Part shown: positions 56,943-64,000 of the stretch, piece by piece
How the letters are laid out: every line of letters begins with the position of its first letter
How positions within the stretch are numbered: position 1 is the stretch's first letter
Source: Avena insularis
Taxonomy: Eukaryota > Streptophyta > Magnoliopsida > Poales > Poaceae
Length of the DNA stretch: 64,000 nucleotides
Assembly: GCA_023614405.1 (NCBI GenBank)
Contig: CM042696.1
Coordinates: 339,379,211 to 339,443,210, forward strand
Reading direction: 5' to 3'
Position numbers and translations under genes: made by a program
The notes under the pieces: generated by a model
Database searches by the model: none
Told to the model about the DNA's origin: nothing
The model's input: the letters and a program-made list of their open reading frames with translations, nothing else

Positions 56943-58044
56943 TTCAAAGACACTTTCCTCGAAGAATCCTAGTTGCTGCGGCTCCTAACGGGATGCGCAT
57001 TTGGCGATCTTGTTGGCCTCCTAGTTTTACCCCCGCGGAATGTGGAGGATGTCCATGCCCAGGAAGTGCTTTTCCAATCTCCGGACTTCCTCTAGGTATG
57101 CCACCATATGCTTGTCTTTGGGTTAGTAGCTTTTGTTGGAGAAGTTGATGAGGAGCAAGGAGTCTCCCTGTATCATGACCCGCTTGATGCCGATGGTGAT
57201 GGCAGCCTTGAGCCCTGTGATTAGGCCCTCGTATTCGGCGATGTTGTTGGAGCACTTGGCCTTGTCCTTGAAACGCAATTGTACGACATAGTAGAGCTTG
57301 TCGCCAGTTGGGGACGTGAGTACCGCCGCTTCTCTAGCCCCGTCGCCATTGAAAACCCCGTTGAACTTCACTTCCCAACATCCCGAGTCTAGATTCCTAG
57401 GTAGTTAGGTCATCTCCTCCATGGCCTCCCTGCCATCGGGATCCGTCAATTCTGCAGTGAACTCCGCGAGGGCCCTCCCCAAAAGGTGGGAGTGGTATCG
57501 AACATCAGCTCAAAAGCCTGCAACTCGGTGGCCCACTCTGTGACGTGTCCTATGGAATTATGGTTGCGAAGTATGGTCTCCAGGGGGAACTTGGTGACCA
57601 CCCAAATGGGGTAGCCTTGGAAGTAGTGGAGGAGCTTTCGGGACGCCACGAGGAGCGCGTAGAGGAATTTCTTCTGCATCGGATACCACTCTCAGGCATC
57701 TCGGAGCACCGTGCTGATGAAGTAGATCGGGTGCTGCACTAGCTCCATGGTCCTTGTCGGGGCTTCGTGGGCATCCTCCTCCCGGGGCTTTGTTCCCTCG
57801 TCTCTGGGGGCATTGCCTGGCAAGCCGAAGCCCTCCTCGCCCTAGAGCCCTCGCGAGGCGTGGAGGGTCGGGCCTTTTGTGTAACTTCCTCTTTGCACTC
57901 GGCGATGAGGGCGACGCTCACCATCTGCGGGGTCGCTGCTAGGTACAACAATAAGGGATCACACTCCCTCGGCGTCACCATGACCGGGGGCTTGTGAGGT
58001 ACCTGTTGAGGCCCTGAAAGGCTTCGTCCACCTTCGGAGTCCAC
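56943..58044 (-). pseudogene. Gypsy-2 RNase H and RT end
   Basis: RNase H lies at about 57371-57000: MKFNGVFNGDGAREAAVL, where Asn replaces the first catalytic Asp of the usual FDG motif, then SNNIAEYEGLITGL with the Glu and MIQGDSLLLIN with an Asp. Before it, at 58044-57446, are DPLLLYLAATPQMVSVALIAE, a proline/arginine-rich insertion of about 45 residues, HPIYFISTVLRDA and the connection region (LLHYFQGYPIWVVTKFPLE, HVTEWATELQAFEL). Stops and frameshifts separate them. Confidence 0.82.
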
Positions 58045-58890
58045 TAGAAGCTACCAATCCGCTTCATGATCTTGAAGAAGGGCAGAGCCTTTTCACCCAG
58101 CTTGGAAATGAACCTCTCGAGGGCTGCTAGGCACCCTGCTGGGCGCTACATATCCTTGATCCGCTTGGGCGGCAGCATCTCTTTGATGGCTCGTACCTTG
58201 TCCGGGTTCGCCTCAATGCCCCAGTGTGATACCAGGAAACTGAGGAGCTTCCCCGATGAAACCCTGAATACACACTTAGCGGGATTGAGCTTGATGTTCA
58301 CTCGGTCTAAGTTATCAAAGGTTTCTGTTAGGTCTGCTACTAGCGTGATCTTCTCGCGAGTCTTGACCATGATGTCATCAACCTAGGCCTCCACGTTCTT
58401 TCCCATCTGCATGCCTAGGGCGACACGCATCAGCCTCTAGAAGGTGACACTAGCGTTCTTGAGGCTGAACGGCATGCATGTGTAGTAGTAAACCCCAAAG
58501 GGGATGATGAAAGCTATTTTATCCTCGTCCTCCAGAGCCATCTTGATCTGGTGGTAACCCGAGAACGCGTCGAGGAAGCACAGTAGGTCACAGCCCACCA
58601 TTGAGTCCACTATCTGGTCAATCCAAGTGAGTGGGAATGGGTCCTTGGGGCACGACTTGTTGAGGTCGGTGAAGTCAACACAGAGGAGCCCCCTCCTGTG
58701 GTCTTTGTAACCACGACCGAGTTGGACGACCAATTGGCATGGTGGACCTCGCGGACAAGACTCGCTCTGACCAGCTTCTCCATCTCGGCAACAATGAACT
58801 ACTGCTTCTCTGCTGATTGCCGCCTCGGCTTTTGCTTCACTTGGTGCACCATTGGGCACACCACCAGGTGGTGCTCTATCACCTCCTGAG
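58045..58890 (-). pseudogene. Gypsy-2 reverse transcriptase
   Basis: Blocks in order: VHQVKQKPRRQSAEKQ near 58850, ANWSSNSVVVTK, LLCVDFTDLNKSCPKDPFPL, DLLCFLDAFSGYHQIKMA with the first catalytic Asp, FIIPFGVYYYTCMPFSLKNA, then EA*VDDIMVKTREK, where the tyrosine of the YVDD active site is replaced by TAG at about 58385, and LNPAKCVFRVSSGKLLSFLV to 58146. This is a Ty3/gypsy RT of Tat/Athila type. The nonsense codon in the catalytic motif and other changes make it inactive. Confidence 0.88.
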
Positions 58891-59821
58891 GCACCCCCGT
58901 GATGTCTGACGGAGTCTAGGCGAACATGTCCGTGTTGGCGCATAGGAAAGCGACGAGGGCCTGCTTCTCTTCCACCACGAGGTGTGCCCCTATGGTGATG
59001 GTGGCGCTCGGGATGGTGGGGTCGAGCGGGACCTTCTTGGTCGCCACACACTCTTGGGAGAACATTGGCCTTTTCTTCCTGGCCACACTGATGGGGAAGG
59101 CGACCTCCCCCTCTAGGGGAACCGCTTGCTCGCCTCGGGCTCCACCGCTGGTTCCCTGTGCAAGGCCGGCCTCTTGGGCGCGGGAGGTTCCACACCCCAG
59201 TCCCGCTCCCTCCTCGGGGCAGGCGGCCGCTGCCCCCTTGTACTAGTTCGAGGGAACGCCAAGCCTCCCCCTCATCACAACAAATGGTGAGGGTACATCC
59301 CACTGCCTAACATCTTTATCACGTTGTAGGCATTGTGGTTGATGGCCATGAACTTTGCTAAGGCTAGGTAGCCTAGGATGGTGTTGTATGGAAGTCCAAT
59401 GTGGGCGACATGGAAGTTGTACCTGCCTGAGGGGCATGATCTCTCCTTCCGTCGCGCCCGTGAATGGCAACACCGGTGCCATGCGGGTTATGGGCACCAG
59501 CATCTAGCATAACGCCTCCTCCGAAAGTGCCTTCAAGCCAGCCCCGCCATCCATGAGGGTCTTGGCCACGGTGACGCCATTGATGGTGGGGGAGCACAGC
59601 ATGGGTATGACTCCCACCAAGCATGTGGACTCGGGGTGGTCGTCGATGCTGAAGGAAACCGGTTGTTGCGACCACTCGAGCCATGTGGTGGTAGCGCCGA
59701 GCCTTGCCATCACCACCTTGCACGAGAGCTGCTTGAAGTTCCTACCTACGGCGTAAGCCTGGGAGCCCCCAAGATGTATGCGATGGTGCCGAGGGCACCT
59801 TGACGTGGTGCAGTGCGGCAT
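58891..59821 (-). pseudogene. Gypsy-2 protease region
   Basis: Around 59800-59500 the frame gives GGSQAYAVGRNFKQLSC, then FSIDDHPESTCLVGVIP, SPTINGVTVAKTLMDGGAGL, the DGG form of the aspartic protease active site common in Tat/Athila elements. The remainder to 58891 is a protease-to-RT linker in shifting frames with an EVIEHHLVV block at its end. Retroviral-type protease matures gag and pol; this copy is broken by stops (for example after SEEALC). Confidence 0.75.
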
Positions 59822-60060
59822 CTCGTCGGCCCCAGCGCCGGTCCCTGGGTCTGGTGGCCGATCGGCCCATGCCGCATCTTAGGTCACCCAGGAGTTCGAT
59901 GAGGTGGGCGTACCACACCGCACGCTCGGGATCAATAGGGACATGGTGGAGCAAACTCCTCGCCACGCTCAGCATGCGCTCCCGAGCCTATGCTTGCATG
60001 GAGGCTCGCTAATGGGACCTCGTGTTGGGGCTCGGCTCCATGCTGTCGAAGTCGAGGAAA
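59742..60060 (-). pseudogene. Gypsy-2 gag remnant
   Basis: Immediately after the primer site the frame gives MLSVARSLLHHVPIDPERAV and WYAHLIELLGDLRCGMG, then an arginine-rich stretch, and runs within 100 residues into the region before protease. Tat-lineage gag proteins are several hundred residues with a zinc knuckle, and none of that is here, so most of gag is deleted. Confidence 0.6.
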
Positions 60061-60080
60061 ACCCCCGAATCACGCCTCAG

Positions 60081-60100
60081 CCCCCTACCTGGCGTGCCAA
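60081..60100 (-). promoter_or_regulatory. Gypsy-2 primer-binding site
   Basis: In sense TTGGCACGCCAGGTAGGGGG, one base from the LTR end at 60102. Not the Met or Asp type seen in the other elements; I do not assign the tRNA. Confidence 0.65.
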
Positions 60101-60101
60101 A

Positions 60102-60843
60102 TGTCGGAGAAGCGTCCCGTGAAGGAACAGGGGTCCAACGAGCCATGAGTTTGAGAGGGGGCTGAATCACGTGTTCCGAGCTTCTGGACGATGGCGAAGA
60201 TGACGACACACGAATATGACAGAGAGGTTGACACATGTTTTTTACCCAGGTTTGGGACCCTTGTGAGGAGGTAAAGCCCCTACTCTTTCTTTGTTGTATT
60301 GCTCGCAGTGCTTCACGAGGGTACAATGGAGGACCAAAGTCTAGGGTTACAGATTGTAGGAATTGACCCCCTCCAAGGTAGAAGAAGGCCTCCTTTTATA
60401 GGGCGGCTGGGCCTCTTCCCCCCAAATGTTGGGTGGGAAGGGTCTCCACACTGCCTCCCACCTCGGTCTATCGGACTACTTTCCCTGGACCTAGCCTATA
60501 CAGCTTCGGAGGCTCCCGACTCCCATCCTTCTCATACCTTCGTTCATGGATGACGTGTGTTCCTGCGGGACGTGTTGCCTCTGGATCCCCTTGCACCGAA
60601 ATGGGGAGACGCCATCCCAGCTATCAGGCGCTCTACCAGGGGCACCTTTGACTACCCGGGACCCCTTGGAGTGTAGCGGATGCTCCGCACTCACCCTGTT
60701 TGTCACCTCTTGCCTCTGAACTTATTCGCCTTTGACCCTCACGAGGGGGCTCCTCCCGAGACCATGGCGAGGCATCCAGACAAACCGCCTGAGGGCCCAG
60801 CCGACTAGAGACTTAGGGTACCTCCGGTGCCCTTGGTCCGATA
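60102..60843 (-). repeat. Gypsy-2 5' LTR (742 bp)
   Basis: Matches the 3' LTR, with the last bases mutated to CGATA from TGACA. Minus-sense TATA box at 60393-60402. Confidence 0.88.
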
Positions 60844-60848
60844 ACACT

Positions 60849-61115
60849 TCTGGGCATCCGGGGTCACTTCCTAACTCCCAGAGTGCAGGAGGTGTGCCTG
60901 GCCTGGTCCTTGGACCAGGGCCCTCAGTGATGATGTCCTGGTCATCTCCCTCAATGGGTTTCACCTCGTCGGGATCAGGAAGGGGCGCTTCCAGGCATCC
61001 AGGGTCAGTTCCATACTCAACGAGTTCAAGAGGTGGTCATGTCCTTGTCCGCTGACCGGGGCCCTTACCAATGACTCTCTAGTCATCTCCTTCCTTGGCA
61101 GCGACATACAACAAC
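60849..61115 (-). pseudogene. Gypsy-1 pol: RT end and acidic linker
   Basis: Reading down from 61115: PLLLYVAAKEGDD, the RT segment seen in Gypsy-2 as PLLLYLAAT, then two 141-base repeats that each encode a 47-residue acidic, proline-rich unit (EGDD...GPGPRTRP...LWELGSDPGCPE). The continuation on the other side of Gypsy-2 is at 42581. One repeat carries stop codons. This links the far right piece to the Gypsy-1 remnants on the left. Confidence 0.7.
60854..61090 (-). repeat. Two 141-bp repeats in the Gypsy-1 linker
   Basis: GCATCCGGGGTCA at 60854 and GCATCCAGGGTCA at 60995 mark the two units; their spacing is 141, a multiple of three. Confidence 0.7.
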
Positions 61116-61120
61116 AAAGG

Positions 61121-62751
61121 TGAAGGAGATATGTCCTAGAGGCAAATAATAAAGTTTTTTATTTGATATATCTCTTGTATGTTCATAATACGTTTCATAC
61201 CATGCAATAACTGTGTTAATACACATGTGGTATGTAAACAAACCGTGTCTCTAGTTACCTCTAGCAAATTATCTCATTGGTCATGAGGATGATCTATGGT
61301 TTTGAGATCATGGGCATTTATGCCAATTGACAATGAAGTCATATCATTGGTTGAATGATGTGCTAGACAAACACCCAATAGTTATATCATAACAAGATCT
61401 AGTTACAAACGTTCATCATTAATGATAAACAAAGGTAACCTCACAACCTGATCCTTAGACTGTGAGATAATACAAATCACCATTCTGGAGGGAGCTTAGA
61501 TGGTATCAAGTATCAGTCTGTGAAAGGGTGATCAAAATGGTGCTTCTCAGGTTTCCCAAAGGAACACGTAGATGAGTACATATCAAGACCATGATTTGCC
61601 AATCCATGTAACAGATAGATACACGTGGCCATCTCGGTGGCGTTGCATTAATGAAGCTTGCAAGCATGTGACTAGGTCACGGAATGCAACAAATTGGGAA
61701 TGAGTAAATGAGTTCATCGGTAACAAGATCAAACAAAGGTATGGAGATACCAAAGATCAAATATCGAGTGAACTAGGTATCAAGTGGCAAAGATAATAGG
61801 ACGCGACATTGAAGGTTCAATCGATAAGATTCGTGGAACGCACGGGTGTCATCATGGGCATCCAGGTCCTACTGATGATCATTGATAGTCTCGATCATGT
61901 ATGGAGTGTTTCTGAACTGAAGGGTGTCACGCTTAAGGGTAGGTACGCATAGGGATCGATACGACACCGCAAGAGAAATGAGAGAGAGAAACCAGAATAG
62001 TTCTGTGTAACATCCGATGTTGATCGGAGGGGCCCGGAAGGAGTTCCAGAGTGAAGGAATATAATAATATATGTATTTTATATTAATTGGTTGAATTAAT
62101 ATTAAATGTGTATTTTTATTTTATTTTAATAGGCAACCCATTACTAATGGGCCTCACCCGGAGGGGAGGCCCAAAGGGGCAAGGTGCCTAAGGGAGGAGG
62201 GCTAGCCGGCCTACCCTTAGTAGGCTCCCCATGTGGGGCCCACCTCGGGCCGGCGGCTCCGCATTGGTGGCCGAAGGTCATGGGATTAGTCCCACACCGC
62301 CTTCCTATTGGTTGGTGCCCCTCCCCTCCCACTATATATAGGGGTCACCCCCTCCCCTTGGAAGCCATCCCATTCTCTCTTCTCTCTTTCTCATTTCCTT
62401 TGAGGATTTCTCCATAATATTGGAGAGGACCTCGGTTTTTTAGTTCTCCACCTTCATGCTACCGTCGTGTGATATTAGGTCCGCCATCTTTCTTCTTTCG
62501 CTGCTTGGCTAGATCGGAGCCCAGGAGACGTCGCCTAGACCGAACGTGTGCAGTACTTCGGATGCGCCACACTTGTGGCGCTTGGAGCTGCTCGTCTTCA
62601 TCAACATACGACTTCCTGCATAAGGCATTCCTCGGTCTTCAAGGGTATGAATACCATATTTGTTTTATGTTACTTATGTCTACATAGTATAGATCCTGGT
62701 ATTAGTGTTCGTGCAGTTAGATTTTTTTGTTTTCTGCTCCAGAACCCTAGA
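61121..62751 (+). repeat. Copia-2 5' LTR (1631 bp)
   Basis: TATA box ACTATATATAGGGG near 62331-62343, followed by a C/T-rich leader (TTCTCTCTTTCTCA). The expected terminal CA reads GA. Confidence 0.88.
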
Positions 62752-62752
62752 G

Positions 62753-62764
62753 TGGTATCAGAGC
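62753..62764 (+). promoter_or_regulatory. Copia-2 primer-binding site
   Basis: TGGTATCAGAGC, complementary to initiator tRNA-Met, one base after the LTR. Confidence 0.93.
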
Positions 62765-63730
62765 GGGTCTATGGATAGTCTTGTTGTACAGATAGAACAC
62801 ATAGCAATATGTGGGCATTGATTTTCTAGTTGCTATCCTCTTTCGTTTACTTGTTTATATCGCGATACTATTTGATGAAGCGGCCCCTAACCGACATTAC
62901 ATGGTGATTCACGATACTGGTCCACAAGTAAATGGCTTGGGGGGTGTCTGTCTCTCTGCAGTAATTGATATGGCATTTACATTGGAGGGCCCTAAAAAGG
63001 GAAGAAAAACGACAATCATTGAATCCATGTTGTGGCTCTACGTTCGTAGGTAGGAAGGAGTTTTACCGTGAAAGCCCTAAAGACGTGTAAAACTTGCAAA
63101 ATATAAAGTAGAGGCGTCTAACTTTATTTTGTAGAGGCGTGTGTCATGTAATGGTAAGTTTATGAAACATTTCATTGGAGCTCTCAATGGCGATTAGGAC
63201 GCTGTAACCATGTCATGACACCATATTTTTGAAGTATTCTTTATGCATCTTATTATGTTGTGTATTAGGATATACGAAGGTAGCATGATCCCTCACATAA
63301 TTCCAATTATAGTGTTCCCCTCTGTGTGTGCACCACCAAGAAAGTTCTCCGGTATGAGGCATGCCGTGACGATCGGGTGTCAGACATATCTGCATTCGCA
63401 TATGGTGGGTGTAAGCCATGTTTCACTACAATACACATAAGATAGAATTGGCGATCCTAGCATCTACAGACATGGACTCGGAACATAAGAGACCAAAAGG
63501 TCAAGCATGAATCACATGTGATATGATTGACATTGAGAATGTCGACCTTTGAAACTGCACTGCCGGCCATGATGATCGGGGGTGGTGTAGCAGATTAGGA
63601 TCGTGTGATCACCAAACGAATTGAGGGATGTTCGTTTGAGTGGGAGTTCTTTTTTTAGTTTAACAACATAAATTAAAACTTCAACTCAACATCATGAACA
63701 TGGTCTAAACTCTTTGAAAATCCAGTGTAG
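62765..63730 (+). other. Copia-2 untranslated leader
   Basis: About 970 bases without a domain, similar in length to the Copia-1 leader. Short chance ORFs only. Confidence 0.6.
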
Positions 63731-64000
63731 ATGTCTCGCCCACCCACCTTCAACCTTAGCATGTTCCTAGAGAAGGATAAGGTGAAAACGGATGGAACCA
63801 ACTTCACCGCTTGGTACTGCACTCTGAGTACCCTACTAGCCCCTACAAGTTGACTTATGTCATCAAGGCTACGATCCTCGCTAAGCCTGCAAAAACCACC
63901 CCTGAGGACAAAAATAATGTCTGGTAGTCCAAGGCAGATGATTTCTCCCTCATCTAGAGTGGAATGCCCTATGCCATGGAGCCAGAGCTTCAAAATCATT
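63731..64000 (+). pseudogene. Copia-2 gag, N-terminal part
   Basis: ATG at 63731 gives MSRPPTFNLSMFLEKDKVKT and DGTNFTAWYCTL, equivalent to the start of Copia-1 gag. A frameshift occurs around 63840, after which TYVIKATILAKPAK, TTPEDKNNVW, ADDFSLI and GMPYAMEPELQNH follow in another frame with two TAG codons, after NNVW and after FSLI. In relatives these are usually CAG (Gln), so both look like C-to-T changes. The rest of gag lies outside the window. Confidence 0.85.

Larger units (their letters stand above)
42587..60843 (-). mobile_element. Gypsy-2: Tat-lineage Ty3/gypsy element with antisense ORF
   Basis: LTRs at 42587-43339 and 60102-60843 run TGTYGGAGAAG to TGACA, with GCACT (42582-42586) and ACACT (60844-60848) outside. 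On the + strand the order is 3' LTR, antisense ORF (split by element Y), spacer, integrase, RNase H, RT, protease, gag remnant, primer site, 5' LTR. Without Y it is about 9.9 kb. It sits inside the RT/RNase H linker of Gypsy-1. Stops, frameshifts and a gag deletion make it defective. Confidence 0.88.
29655..61115 (-). mobile_element. Gypsy-1: Tat-lineage Ty3/gypsy element, split by insertions
   Basis: Minus-strand remnants in pol order: RT/RNase H linker (60849-61115), RNase H (41837-42581), then a repeat linker and integrase (31426-33393), followed by tandem repeats and an antisense B3-type ORF (29967-30560). The pieces are separated by Gypsy-2 (42587-60843) and an Athila-like element (33394-41831), each with target-site duplications. 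The upstream half (gag, protease, RT palm) is cut off by Copia-2 at 61121. On the minus strand GGGGCTAC just right of 29655 looks like a polypurine tract followed by TATCGGTTCC, which may be the start of a truncated 3' LTR; this edge is uncertain. Confidence 0.75.
61121..64000 (+). mobile_element. Copia-2: Copia retrotransposon, 5' part
   Basis: 5' LTR (61121-62751), tRNA-Met primer site, leader and the beginning of gag; it continues past the window end. The LTR starts TGAAGGAGATATGTCCTAGAGG, related to the Angela/BARE group but distinct from the solo LTR at 33441. The five bases before it are AAAGG. It cuts off Gypsy-1. The gag start is already degenerate. Confidence 0.9.

Overview
This is a window of a large, repeat-packed grass genome, almost certainly Triticeae (wheat, barley, rye or Aegilops type). 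The evidence is the mix of elements: BARE/Angela-type Copia LTRs that open with TGTTGGAATTATGCCCTAGA, Stowaway MITEs with CTCCCTCCGT ends, an Athila-lineage (Sabrina/WHAM-like) Gypsy element with a tRNA-Asp primer site, Tat-lineage Gypsy elements carrying an antisense ORF, CACTA and PIF/Harbinger DNA transposons, and LARD- and TRIM-like non-autonomous elements. I see no intact host gene. Host-type coding sequence survives only as broken fragments: a MATH-domain pseudogene (1657-1988), a B3-domain fragment on the + strand (29967-30560), and a 5S rRNA-like fragment (660-765). Family names are from recognition of motifs, not from a database search.

Left part, 1-25 kb. A Stowaway end, a 5S-like fragment and a MATH pseudogene with its own TATA box precede a CACTA transposon that breaks into the MATH fragment at 1989. 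The CACTA is cut at 3025 by a minus-strand, internally deleted Copia element (Copia-1, 3026-9933 and 21747-22501). Inside Copia-1's 3' LTR sits a 2415-bp solo LTR with a perfect CTCTT target-site duplication (TSD). Inside its 5' LTR sits element X (9934-21746): a partial internal region, a 4.2-kb LTR, a full internal region and a second 4.2-kb LTR, all without coding domains. This is the footprint of a recombined tandem LARD-like retrotransposon. Beyond Copia-1 lies a minus-strand LINE ORF1 pseudogene (22502-24620).

Middle, 25-30 kb. A complete Stowaway MITE (25413-25536), a LINE-type retroinsertion with a 16-bp TSD and a poly(A) tail (25968-27667), and a PIF/Harbinger transposase pseudogene (27798-29640) interrupted by a 762-bp TRIM with perfect AGGTC TSDs.

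Right part, 29.6-64 kb. One minus-strand Tat-lineage Gypsy element (Gypsy-1) is spread over about 31 kb because others landed in it. An Athila-like element (33394-41831, TSD GACAT) splits it between RNase H and integrase and itself holds an Angela-type solo LTR (33441-35157, TSD GAAGG). A second Tat-lineage element, Gypsy-2 (42587-60843, TSD GCACT/ACACT), splits it within the reverse-transcriptase-to-RNase H linker, and Gypsy-2's antisense ORF is split by element Y (45340-53648; 3.73-kb LTRs around only 858 bp). A plus-strand Copia element (61121 to beyond the window end) cuts off the rest of Gypsy-1. Every large internal-region-bearing element except the last is in minus orientation. All pol and gag reading frames carry stops, frameshifts or deletions, so nothing here looks mobile on its own. 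The genes do not form a pathway; the organisation is one of nested insertion, LTR recombination and decay.
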